A DNA stretch of 64,000 bases from Noviherbaspirillum autotrophicum (GTDB lineage: Bacteria; Pseudomonadota; Gammaproteobacteria; Burkholderiales; Burkholderiaceae_D): positions 4,381,918-4,445,917 of the forward strand of contig NZ_JWJG01000028.1 of NCBI RefSeq assembly GCF_000818395.1, written 5' to 3'. A program made the translations under genes and the position numbers. This document shows, piece after piece, positions 27,842 through 41,850 of this stretch. Under the pieces are notes generated by a model. It ran no database searches. It worked only from the letters and a program-made list of their open reading frames with translations, and was not told the origin of the DNA. Numbering within the stretch: position 1 is the first letter of the stretch; each line of letters begins with the position of its first letter.

Positions 27842-30151
27842 TCAGCGTTGTGCCACCGAGTCCATCACGCACAGCGCCGTCATGTTGACGATCCGGCGCA
27901 CCGAGGCCGACGCCGTCAGGATATGCACCGGCTTGCGGCAGCCGAGCAGGATCGGGCCGATCGCGATGCCGTTGCCGGCGGCGGTCTTCAACAGATTGTA
28001 CGAAATGTTGGCGGCATCGATGTTCGGCAGCACCAGCAGGTTGGCGTCGCGCTTCAACGGCGAATCCGGCATCAGCTGCTTCAGCAATTCCGGGTTGAGC
28101 GCGGCGTCCCCATGCATCTCGCCGTCGACTTCCAGTTCCGGATCCAATTCGCGAACCAGGTCCAGCGTAGCGCGCATCTTCTTGGCCGACTCGCTGTTGC
28201 TGCTGCCGAAGTTCGAGTGCGACAGCAGGGCCGCGCGCGGCTGCAGGCCGAAGCGGCGCATTTCCTCCGCTGCCATGATGGTGATCTCGGCCAGCTGTTC
28301 CGCGGTCGGATTCTCGTTGACGTGCGTATCGACCAGCACGATCTGGCGGTCCGGCAGGATCAGCACATTCATCGCCGCATAGACATTGACGCCTTCACGC
28401 CGGCCGATGACCTGGTCGACATAGTGCAGGTGCAGCGGCACCGTGCCGAAGGTACCGCAGATCATGCCGTCGGCATTGCCCTTGTGGACGATCATCGAAC
28501 CGATCAGTGTATGGCGGCGGCGCATTTCCAGCTTCGCCCACTGCTCGGTGACGCCCTTGCGGCGGGTCATCGCCAGGTATTCCTGCCAGTACTCGCGGTA
28601 GCGCTCGTCGTATTCCGGATTGACGACTTCGAAATCGATTTCAGGGCGCATGCGCAAGCCGAATTTCTCGATGCGCTGCGCCAGCACGGCGGGGCGGCCG
28701 ACCAGGATCGGCTTGGCCAGCTTCTCGTCGATCACCACCTGCACCGCGCGCAGCACGCGCTCGTCCTCGCCCTCGGCGAACACGATGCGCTTCTTGCCGG
28801 CCGGCGCTTTCTTCGCGATCTGGAACACCGGCTTCATGAAGTTGCCGCTGTGGTAGACGAATTGCTGCAGGTTGTCGGTATAAGCCTGCATGTCCGCGAT
28901 CGGCCGGCTCGCCACGCCCGACTCCTCGGCCGCCTTGGCCACGGCTGGCGCGATCTTCATCATCAGGCGCGGATCGAACGGCTTCGGGATCACATATTCA
29001 GGCCCGAACGACAGGTTGCTGATGCCGTAGGCGGTGGCAACGATGTCGGACTGCTCCACCTGCGCCAGCTCGGCGATGGCACGCACCGTCGCGATTTCCA
29101 TTTCCCGCGTGATGGTGGTCGCGCCGGAATCGAGCGCGCCACGGAAGATGTACGGGAAACAGAGGACGTTGTTGACCTGGTTCGGATAGTCGGAACGGCC
29201 GGTCGCGATCACGGCGTCGTCGCGCACCGCCTTCACCTCTTCCGGCAGGATTTCCGGGGTCGGGTTGGCCAGCGCGAGGATCAGCGGCCTGGCATTCATC
29301 TGCTTGACCATTTCCGGCTTCAACACGCCGCCGGCGGACAGGCCGAGGAAGATGTCAGCGCCGGGGATCACGTCCGACAGCGTGCGCGCGGCAGTGTCCT
29401 GCGCGAAGCGCGCCTTGTCCGGGTCCATCAGTTCGGTGCGGCCCTTGTACACCACGCCGGCCAGGTCGGTCACATAGATGTTCTCGATCGGGAAGCCGAG
29501 GTCAACGATCAGGTCCAGGCAGGCCAGCGCCGCCGCACCCGCGCCGGACACTACCAGCTTGCAATTCTTGATGTCCTTGTTGACGACTTTCAGGCCGTTG
29601 AGGATGGCCGCGCCGACGATGATGGCCGTGCCGTGCTGGTCGTCGTGGAAGACCGGGATCTTCATGCGTTCGCGCAGCTTGCGCTCGATGTAGAAGCACT
29701 CCGGCGCCTTGATGTCTTCCAGGTTGATGCCACCGAACGTCGGCTCCAGGGCTGCGATCACGTCGCACAGCTTGTCCGGGTCGGTTTCGTTGACTTCGAT
29801 ATCGAACACGTCGATGCCGGCGAATTTCTTGAACAGCACGCCCTTGCCTTCCATGACCGGCTTGGCAGCCAGCGGGCCGATCGCGCCCAGCCCAAGCACG
29901 GCGGTGCCGTTGGTGATCACCGCCACCAGGTTGCCGCGCGCGGTGTATTTGAATGCATTGGCTGGATCGACAACGATTTCCTCGCAGGCGGCCGCAACGC
30001 CGGGAGAATATGCCAATGCCAGATCGCGCTGGTTGGTCAGTTGCTTGGTGGGGGTAACGCTGATTTTTCCGGGGATGGGGAATTCGTGATATTCGAGCGC
30101 CGCTTGACGCAACTGCTGGCGAATTTCTTCTTTACGATCAGGAGATTCCAT
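27842..30151 (-). CDS. maeB: NADP-dependent malic enzyme fused to phosphotransacetylase-like domain
   Basis: A 769-residue MaeB-type enzyme. The N-terminal malic enzyme (about 1-430) has [55 protein letters not shown] and the dinucleotide motif [15 protein letters not shown]. The C-terminal part (about 440-769) resembles phosphate acetyltransferase: [32 protein letters not shown] and [16 protein letters not shown]. It converts malate to pyruvate with NADPH formation; the C-terminal domain is usually catalytically silent and regulatory. It helps withdraw carbon from the C4 pool fed by the GABA and dicarboxylate genes in this window. Confidence 0.95.
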   Translation of the reverse strand: MESPDRKEEIRQQLRQAALEYHEFPIPGKISVTPTKQLTNQRDLALAYSPGVAAACEEIVVDPANAFKYTARGNLVAVITNGTAVLGLGAIGPLAAKPVMEGKGVLFKKFAGIDVFDIEVNETDPDKLCDVIAALEPTFGGINLEDIKAPECFYIERKLRERMKIPVFHDDQHGTAIIVGAAILNGLKVVNKDIKNCKLVVSGAGAAALACLDLIVDLGFPIENIYVTDLAGVVYKGRTELMDPDKARFAQDTAARTLSDVIPGADIFLGLSAGGVLKPEMVKQMNARPLILALANPTPEILPEEVKAVRDDAVIATGRSDYPNQVNNVLCFPYIFRGALDSGATTITREMEIATVRAIAELAQVEQSDIVATAYGISNLSFGPEYVIPKPFDPRLMMKIAPAVAKAAEESGVASRPIADMQAYTDNLQQFVYHSGNFMKPVFQIAKKAPAGKKRIVFAEGEDERVLRAVQVVIDEKLAKPILVGRPAVLAQRIEKFGLRMRPEIDFEVVNPEYDERYREYWQEYLAMTRRKGVTEQWAKLEMRRRHTLIGSMIVHKGNADGMICGTFGTVPLHLHYVDQVIGRREGVNVYAAMNVLILPDRQIVLVDTHVNENPTAEQLAEITIMAAEEMRRFGLQPRAALLSHSNFGSSNSESAKKMRATLDLVRELDPELEVDGEMHGDAALNPELLKQLMPDSPLKRDANLLVLPNIDAANISYNLLKTAAGNGIAIGPILLGCRKPVHILTASASVRRIVNMTALCVMDSVAQR

Positions 30152-30402
30152 GATGCGGCGTTCCTTTTTGGATTGCGAAAACGTACGATTTTATCAGAGC
30201 CAATAATCTTACTTTATACGTATTTGTCCTAACAGCGGCCATGCGATCAGGAGCACTTCTTTCGATGCGCGCCCACAGCAAAAATGCGCAAAAACATAAA
30301 AACTATCAATTGAATTTAAACAATTAATTTCATTAATCAATAAACAGATCCTATTATTCACTCCGTACCAATTGATTTTAACGAATCCCTCAGGAGTGAA
30401 CC

Positions 30403-30876
30403 ATGGCACAGCAGAATTCCGTCACCATCCAGAACCTCGAAGCCGCATTCGCCGGCGAATCGATGGCGCATATCAAGTACCGTTACTTCGCCAAGGTGGC
30501 GCGTGAAGCCGGCGCCCATGACGCCGCCAAGATTTTCGAAGAAACCGCCGAGCAGGAAGTCATGCATGCCTTCGGCCACCTCGACCTGCTTTATCCGAAG
30601 GCAAAGCTGACGCCGGCCAAGGCGCTCGAAATCGCAATCGAAGGCGAAACCTACGAATATACAGAGATGTATCCGAAGTTCCGCCACCTGGCCGTGGAAG
30701 AAGGCAATCAGGCGGCGGTAGCCGAGTTCGACGAGCAGATCGCCGAATCGAAGGAGCACGCCGACGCCTTCCGCCGCACGCTTGAAATCGCCGCCAAGCG
30801 CTTCGCCGCGCTGGCCAAGGTGGAAGAACGTCATGCGAACAATTACCGCCAGGTGCTGGCCGCCACGCAGCAATAA
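30403..30876 (+). CDS. Rubrerythrin-type ferritin-like diiron protein
   Basis: A 157-residue four-helix diiron protein. Metal-ligand motifs are visible as [53 protein letters not shown] and the final [14 protein letters not shown], giving the E-x-x-H pairs of rubrerythrins. The usual C-terminal rubredoxin domain is absent, and a separate rubredoxin gene follows 40 bp downstream, so the electron-transfer domain is supplied in trans. It probably reduces hydrogen peroxide in the cytoplasm. CAGGAGTGAACC precedes the ATG. It is the first gene of a three-gene operon. Confidence 0.9.
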   Translation: MAQQNSVTIQNLEAAFAGESMAHIKYRYFAKVAREAGAHDAAKIFEETAEQEVMHAFGHLDLLYPKAKLTPAKALEIAIEGETYEYTEMYPKFRHLAVEEGNQAAVAEFDEQIAESKEHADAFRRTLEIAAKRFAALAKVEERHANNYRQVLAATQQ

Positions 30877-30916
30877 GCCAGACAGGCCAACCGACATTCA
30901 TTCAGAGAGGAACACC

Positions 30917-31081
30917 ATGAAAACTTATCAATGCATCGTTTGCGGATTCGTGTACGACGAGGCGGCCGGCATGCCGGAAGACGGCATCGCAGCCGGCACG
31001 AAATGGGACGATATCCCCGCCGAATGGGAATGCCCGGATTGCGGCGTGGCCAAAGCCGACTTCGAGATGGTCGAAATCTGA
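30917..31081 (+). CDS. Rubredoxin
   Basis: A 54-residue rubredoxin with both Fe-binding knuckles: [13 protein letters not shown] and [16 protein letters not shown], and the conserved [14 protein letters not shown] between them. It carries single electrons from a reductase to an acceptor, here most likely the rubrerythrin encoded just upstream. AGAGAGGAACACC precedes the ATG. The reductase gene follows after 71 bp. Confidence 0.95.
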   Translation: MKTYQCIVCGFVYDEAAGMPEDGIAAGTKWDDIPAEWECPDCGVAKADFEMVEI

Positions 31082-31152
31082 ACGTTTCGCTCCCGCCGCA
31101 AGCGGGGGCGAGACTCGAAAAGCGGGGACGAGACCCGCAAATAGGGAGAAAC

Positions 31153-32334
31153 ATGAAGCCGCTCATCATCATCGGCACCGGCCTGGCCGGCTACACCGTG
31201 GCCCGCGAATTGCGCAAGCTCGGCAATAGCGCACCCATCATCCTCATGACGGCAGACGACGGCGGCTTCTATTCCAAGCCCATGCTGTCGAACGCCTTCG
31301 CGCAGAACAAAGCGGCGCAGCAACTGGTCACCCAGAGCGCCGCCCAGATGGCGGCCACGCTCGGTGCCACCATCCTGACCAGGACGCGCATCGGCCACAT
31401 CGACGCCGTCGCCAAGACCGTTACCGCAGGCAATGCCACTTTCGAATATGACCAGCTGGTGCTAGCGCTGGGGGCGCAGCCGATCCGGCTCGCACTGGCC
31501 GGCGATGCCGCGCACCAGGTGGTGTCGGTCAACCATGTCGACGATTACGCGCTGTTTCGCAACCGGATCGCCGCCCTGGGTCGGCCGGCGCGCGTGGCGA
31601 TCCTTGGCGCCGGCCTGATCGGCTGCGAGTTCGCCGATGACTTGGCCGGTGCAGGCCACCAGGCCACGCTGATCGATCCGAACGCCCTGCCGCTGTCGGC
31701 GCTGGCCGCCCCTGCCCTGTCGCGCGGCTTGCACGCTGCCTTGCGTGCGCGCGGCGTGGCCTTCCACGGCGGCACGACGGCCGCGCGCGTCGACCAGAAC
31801 AACGAGGCGCTGCGCGTGTGGCTGGCCGACGGCACAAGCATTGACGCCGACCTTGTGCTGTCCGCCGTCGGCCTGCGTCCGGACTTGACGCTGGCGCAGG
31901 CCGCCGACCTCAAGACGGCGCGCGGCATCGTAGTCGATGCGTATGGACAAACCAGCGCGCCCGGCATTTATGCGCTGGGCGACTGCGCCGAATACAGCGA
32001 CGCGGATGGTTCGCGCGTCCTGCCGTACATCGCACCGTTGATGGCTGCGGCGCGCGCTATTGCCCGCACCATCGGCGGCCAGCCGGCGCCGATCGACCTG
32101 AAGCCGGCGCCGGTCGTGGTCAAGACGCCCAGCTATCCGCTGGCGCTGGTGCCGCCACCGCCGCAGGCGCTGGCCGGCGGGGAATGGCACACGACGCAGC
32201 ACGGGACGCGGGCGATCTGCCGCTTTTATGACCATCAGGGAATCATGCTGGGGTTCGGCGTGGCGCCCCAAGACGCCGGCGTGCGCCTGCAACTGGTCGG
32301 CGAACTCGGCAAGCGTGCGGAACAGGCCGCCTGA
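31153..32334 (+). CDS. NAD(P)H:rubredoxin reductase (FAD-dependent)
   Basis: A 393-residue two-dinucleotide-fold flavoprotein. The FAD motif is IIIGTGLAGYTVARELRKLG, the NAD motif is VAILGAGLIGCEFADDLAGAGH, and the second FAD-binding block is SAPGIYALGDCAEY. KPMLSNAFAQNK matches rubredoxin reductases such as AlkT/RubB. It passes electrons from NAD(P)H to the rubredoxin encoded upstream. The ATG at 31153 follows AGGGAGAAAC; the longer frame running through the rubredoxin gene is not used. The last gene in the operon with rubrerythrin and rubredoxin completes a peroxide-reducing chain. Confidence 0.9.
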   Translation: MKPLIIIGTGLAGYTVARELRKLGNSAPIILMTADDGGFYSKPMLSNAFAQNKAAQQLVTQSAAQMAATLGATILTRTRIGHIDAVAKTVTAGNATFEYDQLVLALGAQPIRLALAGDAAHQVVSVNHVDDYALFRNRIAALGRPARVAILGAGLIGCEFADDLAGAGHQATLIDPNALPLSALAAPALSRGLHAALRARGVAFHGGTTAARVDQNNEALRVWLADGTSIDADLVLSAVGLRPDLTLAQAADLKTARGIVVDAYGQTSAPGIYALGDCAEYSDADGSRVLPYIAPLMAAARAIARTIGGQPAPIDLKPAPVVVKTPSYPLALVPPPPQALAGGEWHTTQHGTRAICRFYDHQGIMLGFGVAPQDAGVRLQLVGELGKRAEQAA

Positions 32335-32385
32335 TATCCCCCTGACAGGCTGATAAAGCGCTGCGCCATTCGGTACAATCGCGGC

Positions 32386-33354
32386 ATGTTGTCCGAATTC
32401 GACCTGATTGCGCAGTATTTCACCCGCCCTGCGCGCGACACCGTCCGGGTGGCACTGAGCGTGGGCGACGATTGCGCCTTGATTGCGCCGTCGCCCGGCA
32501 TGCAGCTGGCCATCTCCACCGATATGCTGGTCGAGGGCCGGCATTTCTTTCCCGGCGCCGATCCGTTTTGGCTCGGTCATAAATGTCTCGCGGTAAATCT
32601 TTCCGACCTCGCCGCCATGGGCGCCAAGCCGCTGGCGTTCACGCTGGCGCTGGCCTTGCCCGATTCCCGCGCCGAATGGCTGGCGCCCTTTTCGCAAGGC
32701 ATGCTGGCGCTGGCCGATGCGCACGGTTGCGAACTGATCGGCGGCGACACGACCAAGGGGCCGCTCAATATCTGCATCACCGTGTTCGGTGAAGTGGCGC
32801 CGGGCCAGGCGCTGCGGCGCGACCGGGCGATGGTTAGCGACGATATCTGGATTTCCGGCACGCTCGGCGATGCGCGCCTGGCGCTGGCAGGCTATCGCAA
32901 CGAACTCGCGCTGGACGCCGATGCGCTGGAAGCGGCAGCACAGCGTATGCACGCGCCCACGCCGCGCGTTGCGCTCGGCCAGACGCTATGCGGACTGGCG
33001 CATGCGGCCATCGACATTTCCGACGGACTGGTGGGCGACCTCGGCCATATCCTGCAGCGCTCGCGGGTGGGCGCGACGCTCGACGCCGACGCCTTGCCGG
33101 CCGGGCCGATGCTGTCCATGCAACCGCAGGATGTGCGGCGGCGCTGCGCGCTGGCCGGCGGCGACGACTATGAACTGTGCTTTACCGCACCGGCGAAGCG
33201 GCGCGCCGAAATCCTTGACGCCGCCCGCTCGGCCGGCATCGCCGTCACCCGCGTCGGCACCATCGAATCCGCTCCCGGCCTGCGCCTGGTCGGCGCGAAC
33301 GGCGCACCGCTGAACCTGCAACTCTCCTCTTTCGATCACTTCGCCTCCCCATGA
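32386..33354 (+). CDS. thiL: Thiamine-monophosphate kinase
   Basis: A 322-residue AIR-synthase-fold kinase that phosphorylates thiamine monophosphate to the diphosphate cofactor. Characteristic motifs are SVGDDCALIAP at the start, STDMLVEGRHFFPGADPFWLGHKCLAVNLSDLAAMGA, IGGDTTKGPLNI, AAIDISDGLVGDLGHIL, and CALAGGDDYELCFTAP. Length is normal. It overlaps pgpA by 4 bp (ATGA), the standard thiL-pgpA arrangement. Confidence 0.95.
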   Translation: MLSEFDLIAQYFTRPARDTVRVALSVGDDCALIAPSPGMQLAISTDMLVEGRHFFPGADPFWLGHKCLAVNLSDLAAMGAKPLAFTLALALPDSRAEWLAPFSQGMLALADAHGCELIGGDTTKGPLNICITVFGEVAPGQALRRDRAMVSDDIWISGTLGDARLALAGYRNELALDADALEAAAQRMHAPTPRVALGQTLCGLAHAAIDISDGLVGDLGHILQRSRVGATLDADALPAGPMLSMQPQDVRRRCALAGGDDYELCFTAPAKRRAEILDAARSAGIAVTRVGTIESAPGLRLVGANGAPLNLQLSSFDHFASP

Positions 33355-33875
33355 CCACACTGGAACCCGGCCAGACCGCCTACGTCACCAAACCGAACGC
33401 GCGCTTCATGCTGTCCCACCCGGCCCATGTGCTGGCGCAGGGCTTCGGCAGCGGCCTGTCGCCTGTCGTTCCGGGCACGTCCGGAACGCTGTTCGCTTGG
33501 CTGGCGTTCAACGCCCTGTCGGCGCGCTGGCCGCAATGGTTCACGCCGCTGCACTGGGCGATCGTCATCGCGGCGGGATTCGTGATTGGCGTCTGGGCTT
33601 GTCACCGCACCGGGCGCGATCTTGGCATCGCCGATCATGGCAGCATGGTGTGGGATGAAATCATCGCCTTCTGGCTGGTGCTGCTGCTCCTGATGCCGGC
33701 CGATTTCCAGACCCAGCTGTGGGCCTTTGTCTGGTTCCGCTTTTTCGACATGGTGAAGCCGGCCCCGATCCGCTATTTCGACCGGCATCTGAAAGGCGGC
33801 TTCGGCGTGATGTGGGATGACATCCTCGCCGCGTTTTACACGCTGCTGGTGTTCGCCGTGTGGCGCGCCATCTGA
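33351..33875 (+). CDS. pgpA: Phosphatidylglycerophosphatase A
   Basis: A 174-residue inner-membrane enzyme that dephosphorylates phosphatidylglycerophosphate in phospholipid synthesis. Family motifs are [43 protein letters not shown] and a C-terminal [27 protein letters not shown], with about four membrane segments. It overlaps thiL by 4 bp and is followed after 13 bp by the oxoprolinase gene. Confidence 0.95.
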   Translation: MTTLEPGQTAYVTKPNARFMLSHPAHVLAQGFGSGLSPVVPGTSGTLFAWLAFNALSARWPQWFTPLHWAIVIAAGFVIGVWACHRTGRDLGIADHGSMVWDEIIAFWLVLLLLMPADFQTQLWAFVWFRFFDMVKPAPIRYFDRHLKGGFGVMWDDILAAFYTLLVFAVWRAI

Positions 33876-33888
33876 CCGAGAGCGAACA

Positions 33889-37542
<3,654 letters not shown>

Positions 37543-37587
37543 GACGACTAAAATGGTGCGTACGACTGATTAAGGAGGGCGGGAGAC

Positions 37588-38085
37588 ATGAACGACATGA
37601 TGGATCTGGCTGCGCGCGTCGGTCGCGCCCTTCAGGCAAAAGGCTTGCTGCTGGCCACCGCCGAGTCGTGCACCGGCGGCGGCGTGTCGCAATCGATCAC
37701 CGAGATCGCCGGCTCGTCGGAATGGTTCGATTGTGGCTTCATTACCTATTCCAACGCCTCCAAGACCGAGCTGCTGGATGTGCCGGCGGCGCTGCTTGCG
37801 CAGTTCGGCGCCGTTAGCGAGGAAGTTGCCGCCGCCATGGCGGAAGGCGCGCTAGCTAACAGCAACGCGCATGTCGCCCTGTCGACCACCGGCATCGCCG
37901 GTCCCGGCGGCGCGGTGCCCGGCAAGCCGGTCGGCACCGTCTGCTTTGGCTGGTCCATCGAACGCAATAACCACCAGCACACCTTTACCGAACGCCTTGT
38001 CTACCAGGGGGACCGCCAGGCGGTGCGCCAGCAGACCATTGCTCACGCCCTGCAAGGCTTGCTGCGCTTCATCGAGCAATACTAA
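37588..38085 (+). CDS. pncC: Nicotinamide-nucleotide amidohydrolase PncC (CinA C-terminal type)
   Basis: A 165-residue single-domain CinA-C protein that deamidates nicotinamide mononucleotide for NAD recycling. The catalytic region ATAESCTGGGVSQSITEIAGSS with its Ser, then CGFITYSNASKTELLDV and STTGIAGPGGAVPGKPVGTV, are all present. AAGGAGGGCGGGAGAC gives a strong ribosome-binding site. It lies 45 bp after the oxoprolinase gene and converges with pyrF. Confidence 0.93.
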   Translation: MNDMMDLAARVGRALQAKGLLLATAESCTGGGVSQSITEIAGSSEWFDCGFITYSNASKTELLDVPAALLAQFGAVSEEVAAAMAEGALANSNAHVALSTTGIAGPGGAVPGKPVGTVCFGWSIERNNHQHTFTERLVYQGDRQAVRQQTIAHALQGLLRFIEQY

Positions 38086-38105
38086 AGCTCCGGCAATATT
38101 TCCTG

Positions 38106-38933
38106 TCAGCCGCGAAAACGGTTGATCGCATCGCGCGTTTCCAGCGCCACCCGGCGCGCAGCCTTGGCGAAATCCTCGCCGGCCTGGGCATCCGGCTTCG
38201 CGTACAGGATCGCGCGCGAAGAATTGATCATCATGCCAGTCCCGTTGGCGGTCTTGCCGGCATTGACCGTCGCCTCGATATCGCCGCCCTGCGCGCCGAT
38301 GCCCGGTACCAGCAGCGGCATGTCGCCGACGATCCTGCGCACCTGCGCCAGCTCGTTCGGGAAGGTTGCTCCAACCACGAGGCCGCATTGGCCATTGGTA
38401 TTCCACTTGTCCGCCACCAGTTGTGCTACATGCTGGTAGACCGGCTTGCCGCCGGCGTCGAGGAATTGCAAGTCGGAGCCACCCGGGTTCGAGGTGCGGC
38501 ACAGGATGATCACGCCGCGGTCTTTCCATTCCAGGTAAGGCGCGACCGAGTCGTACCCCATATAGGGATTGACCGTCACCGCGTCGGCACCATAGCGCTC
38601 GAACGCTTCGCGCGCATACTGCTCGGCGGTGGCGCCGATATCGCCGCGCTTGGCATCCAGCACGATCGGGATTTGCGGATAGGTGACGCGCAGGTAGGCG
38701 CAAATCGCTTCGAGCTGCTCTTCCGCACGCAAGGCGGCGAAATAGGCAATCTGCGGCTTGAAGGCGCAGGCGGTATCAGCCGTCGCGTCGATGATCGCCT
38801 TGCAAAACGCAAAGATCGCGTCCGGCTTGCCCTGCAACTGACCGGGAAACTTCGCGATATCCGGGTCCAGGCCGACGCACAGCAGGGAATTGTTTGCCGA
38901 CCAGGCGGCGGATAGTTTTTTGATGAAAGTCAC
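38106..38933 (-). CDS. pyrF: Orotidine 5'-phosphate decarboxylase (type 2)
   Basis: A 275-residue type 2 OMP decarboxylase, the last step of UMP synthesis. It shows [16 protein letters not shown] near the start, [12 protein letters not shown], the catalytic Lys/Asp stretch [35 protein letters not shown] and [16 protein letters not shown]. Length is as expected for the longer type 2 group. It ends 20 bp from the convergent pncC gene. Confidence 0.95.
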   Translation of the reverse strand: MTFIKKLSAAWSANNSLLCVGLDPDIAKFPGQLQGKPDAIFAFCKAIIDATADTACAFKPQIAYFAALRAEEQLEAICAYLRVTYPQIPIVLDAKRGDIGATAEQYAREAFERYGADAVTVNPYMGYDSVAPYLEWKDRGVIILCRTSNPGGSDLQFLDAGGKPVYQHVAQLVADKWNTNGQCGLVVGATFPNELAQVRRIVGDMPLLVPGIGAQGGDIEATVNAGKTANGTGMMINSSRAILYAKPDAQAGEDFAKAARRVALETRDAINRFRG

Positions 38934-39017
38934 GGCGAAATCCAGAAATTCCTAACAATGCGCATTGTAACTTGCCGTGCTATCGTGCGAACCTGATATC
39001 GACCATGGACATTTTGC

Positions 39018-39911
39018 ATGACATCGCTTTCGCGCAAGGATTGGATTCTGCTTATCCTGCTGACCCTTTGCTGGGGCATCAACTGGCCGGTCATGAAAAT
39101 CGGCGTGCGCGATTTTCCGCCGGTGAGTTTTCGCACGATAAGCATGATCGGCGGGCTGCCCGTGATCTGGCTCGCAGCGCGCATGCAGGGCGCGTCACTC
39201 GCCATTCCGCGCGGCCAGCTGCGCGAAGTCATCAAGCTGGCGATCCCGAACATGCTGGTCTGGCATGTGTTCATCATTCTTGGCGTAAAGATGCTCTCGT
39301 CCGGACGCGCCGCCATCCTCGGCTATACGATGCCGGTATGGGCGCTGTTGAGCGGCCTGCTGTTCTTCGGCGACCGTCCGACGCGCGCGGCCTGGTTCGG
39401 CATCGGCTGCGCACTGGCCGGTGCCGTGCTGCTGATGTCGAGCGAATTCGCCACCCTTGCCGGCAATCCGCTGGGCAGCATCCTGGCGCTGATTGCCGCC
39501 GCTGCCTGGGGTTTCGGCACGGTCTTGCTGAAGCGCTCGTCGATCGTCATGCCGACCATCTCGCTGACGTTCTGGATGTTGAGCCTGGCCGCGATCGCGA
39601 TGACCCTGGTGTCGGCCGTGTTCGAAAGCGCGCGCTGGCACCTGCCCGACCGCGCCACGCTGCTGGCCATGCTGTACAACGCGGCCATCATTTTCGGCTT
39701 TGCCCACACCGTCTGGTTCAAGCTGGCACGCACCTTGCCGCCGATCGCCTCCAGCCTGTCGGTCATGATGATTCCGGTGCTCGGCGTGTTTTCCGGCGCC
39801 TGGCTGCTGGGCGAAACGCCGCACTGGCCGGACTATGCGGCGATGGCGCTGATCCTGGTTGCAATGAGCACCGTGCTGTTGAAACCACGTAATCCCCCCA
39901 TACATAAATGA
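39018..39911 (+). CDS. EamA-family (DMT) transporter
   Basis: A 297-residue inner-membrane protein with ten predicted hydrophobic helices in two repeats. Repeat one starts WILLILLTLCWGINWPVMKIG and the second LGSILALIAAAAWGFGTVLLKR, both EamA signatures. PVLGVFSGAWLLGETPHW closes the second repeat. Members export amino acids and metabolites; no substrate can be inferred. It is transcribed divergently from pyrF and stands alone before the lemA gene. Confidence 0.88.
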   Translation: MTSLSRKDWILLILLTLCWGINWPVMKIGVRDFPPVSFRTISMIGGLPVIWLAARMQGASLAIPRGQLREVIKLAIPNMLVWHVFIILGVKMLSSGRAAILGYTMPVWALLSGLLFFGDRPTRAAWFGIGCALAGAVLLMSSEFATLAGNPLGSILALIAAAAWGFGTVLLKRSSIVMPTISLTFWMLSLAAIAMTLVSAVFESARWHLPDRATLLAMLYNAAIIFGFAHTVWFKLARTLPPIASSLSVMMIPVLGVFSGAWLLGETPHWPDYAAMALILVAMSTVLLKPRNPPIHK

Positions 39912-39948
39912 CAGTATTTCCAGACTAATATTTAACAAAGGAAAGCTC

Positions 39949-40542
39949 ATGAAAACCTGGTTCAAATGGCTTGCCATCGCCTGGACCGTGTCGCTGCTCT
40001 CTGCCTGCGGCTATAACGAGTTCCAGTCCAAGGATGAAGCGGTCAAGGCGGCGTGGAGCGAAGTGGTGAACCAGTACAAGCGCCGCGCCGACCTGATCCC
40101 GAACTTGGTCAATACCGTCAAAGGCTACGCATCGCACGAGCGCGACACGCTGGAAGCGGTGACGCGGGCGCGCGCGGCCGCAACCAGCATCCAGGTCACG
40201 CCGGAAGTGCTGAACAATCCGGAAGCGTTCCGCAAGTTCCAGCAGGCGCAGGGCGAACTGTCGTCGGCCTTGTCACGCCTGATGGCGGTATCGGAAAACT
40301 ATCCGAACCTGAAGGCCGACGCCAGTTTCCGCGACCTGCAGTCGCAGCTGGAAGGCACCGAAAACCGGATTACCGTCGCCCGCCAGCGCTACATCCAGGC
40401 GGTGCGCGAATACAACACGCTGGCGCGCAGCTTCCCGACCAACCTGACGGCGATGATGTTCCACTACGAAGTCAAGCCGTCGTTCATGGTGGAAGACGAA
40501 AAGGCGATCTCGAATGCGCCAGCGGTAAATTTCGGAAAATAG
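39949..40542 (+). CDS. lemA: LemA-family lipoprotein
   Basis: A 197-residue LemA protein. The N-terminus MKTWFKWLAIAWTVSLLSAC ends in a lipobox (LSAC), so unlike membrane-helix-anchored LemA it is probably lipidated. The family core follows: AAWSEVVNQYKRRADLIPNLVNTVKGYASHE, VTRARAAATSIQV and LQSQLEGTENRITVARQRYI, then FPTNLTAMMFHYEVKPSF. It likely sits in the periplasm as a helical bundle; function unknown. The two genes after it encode TPM-domain proteins, a common arrangement. Confidence 0.92.
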   Translation: MKTWFKWLAIAWTVSLLSACGYNEFQSKDEAVKAAWSEVVNQYKRRADLIPNLVNTVKGYASHERDTLEAVTRARAAATSIQVTPEVLNNPEAFRKFQQAQGELSSALSRLMAVSENYPNLKADASFRDLQSQLEGTENRITVARQRYIQAVREYNTLARSFPTNLTAMMFHYEVKPSFMVEDEKAISNAPAVNFGK

Positions 40543-40549
40543 GCCTGTC

Positions 40550-41335
40550 ATGACCACCCTGCGCATCCTGCTGGGCATGGCCCTGGCGCTGCTGCTGACG
40601 GCGGCAAGCGCGCAGGAGTTCGTGCCGGTGCCGCCCCTGAAGACGCGCGTGACCGACCAGGCCGGCATGCTCACTGCGCAGCAGCGCGATGCGCTGGAAA
40701 ACGTGCTCAAGGAGTACGAAGAGCGCACCGGCAGCCAGATCGCGATCCTGGTGGTGAGCAAGACCGAACCGGAGGCGATCGAGCAGTACGGCATCCGCGT
40801 GTTCGACGAGTGGAAACTCGGGCGCAAGGGCGTCGATGACGGCGTGCTGCTGCTGGTCGCGAAAGACAATCCGCCCGCCCTGCGGCGGCTGCGCATCGAA
40901 GCCGGACGCGGTGTGCAAGGAGTGCTCACCGATGCGCAGTCCAAGCGCATCCTGCAGGATGTGATAGCACCGCACTTCCGCCAAAACGATTTCTATGGCG
41001 GCCTGGTCGCGGGCGTATCCGCCATCAGCGCCCTGCTCGACCAGGAAAAATATCCCGCCCCACAAGGCAAAAACGCCGCACAGGATGAGGAGTCGGATTC
41101 CTTCCCGCTGGCGCTGTTTTTCATCTTCATGATCCTGTTCCTGCTGCTGTCGCGGGGCCGCTCGCGCCGTTACATGCATCAGCGCGGCTGGGGCCGCGCC
41201 CCCGGCATCATCCTGGGCGGCGGCAGCGGCTATGGCGGCTTCGGAGGCTGGGGCGGCGGATCCGGCGGCTCGCCGGGCGGATTTTCCGGTGGCGGCGGCA
41301 GCGCTGACGGCGGTGGCGCATCGGGGGACTGGTAA
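40550..41335 (+). CDS. TPM-domain (YgcG-type) membrane protein
   Basis: A 261-residue protein: signal peptide (MTTLRILLGMALALLLTAASA), a periplasmic TPM domain (about 30-165; RVTDQAGMLTAQQRDALENVLKEYEERTGSQIAIL and IEAGRGVQGVLTDAQSKRILQDV), one membrane helix near 180-200 and a glycine-rich C-terminal tail. The family resembles the photosystem II repair protein TLP18.3. It starts 8 bp after lemA and its stop overlaps the next ATG, so the three genes form an operon. Function in bacteria is undefined. Confidence 0.9.
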   Translation: MTTLRILLGMALALLLTAASAQEFVPVPPLKTRVTDQAGMLTAQQRDALENVLKEYEERTGSQIAILVVSKTEPEAIEQYGIRVFDEWKLGRKGVDDGVLLLVAKDNPPALRRLRIEAGRGVQGVLTDAQSKRILQDVIAPHFRQNDFYGGLVAGVSAISALLDQEKYPAPQGKNAAQDEESDSFPLALFFIFMILFLLLSRGRSRRYMHQRGWGRAPGIILGGGSGYGGFGGWGGGSGGSPGGFSGGGGSADGGGASGDW

Positions 41336-41835
41336 TGAAAATGCTATCGCGCCTGTGGCAGCACCTGAGCACGACCAGCGCGGCGGGCCGGCGCGCCTTC
41401 CCGCCTGCGACTCTGAAGGCGATCGATCAGACCATTGCCGACGGGGAAACCCGGCACCGCGCCGAGGTGCGCGTAATCGTGGAACCGGCGCTTAGCCTGC
41501 AGGCCGTGCTGCAGCATATGTCTTCGCGCGAACGCGCCCGTGAATTGTTCGCGCACTACCGCATCTGGGACACCGAAGAAAACTGCGGCGTGCTGGTGTA
41601 CGTGAATCTAGCCGACCACAAGGTCGAGATCGTGGCCGACCGTGGCGTTGGCCGCGCCATTTCCGCGGCCGAGTGGCAGGCGGTGTGCCGCACGATGACG
41701 CACGGCTTTGCGCACGGCGTATTCCACGACAGCGTCGTCGCAGCGCTCGATCAGCTCAACCGGCTGCTGCAGGACCGCTATCCCGACGACGGCTCGCGCA
41801 CCAACGAGCTGGCGAACAAGCCGGTGGTGCTCTGA
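41335..41835 (+). CDS. TPM-domain protein without signal peptide
   Basis: A 166-residue second TPM-domain protein with no signal sequence or membrane segment. Visible core: LKAIDQTIADGETRHRAEVRVIVE, ELFAHYRIWDTEENCGVLVYVNLADHKVEIVADRGVGRAI, and MTHGFAHGVFHDSVVAALDQL. Its start codon overlaps the stop of the membrane TPM gene by one base, so the two are translationally coupled. The lemA-TPM-TPM set is a recurring unit in proteobacteria. Confidence 0.9.
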   Translation: MKMLSRLWQHLSTTSAAGRRAFPPATLKAIDQTIADGETRHRAEVRVIVEPALSLQAVLQHMSSRERARELFAHYRIWDTEENCGVLVYVNLADHKVEIVADRGVGRAISAAEWQAVCRTMTHGFAHGVFHDSVVAALDQLNRLLQDRYPDDGSRTNELANKPVVL

Positions 41836-41850
41836 CGCAGTAGCAGGCCG

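Noticed and set aside
27848-30232. A 794-codon open frame opposite maeB
   Set aside because: It is a mirror of the GC-biased codon usage of maeB; the maeB motifs, length and terminator all support the minus strand, and the mirror has no known motif.
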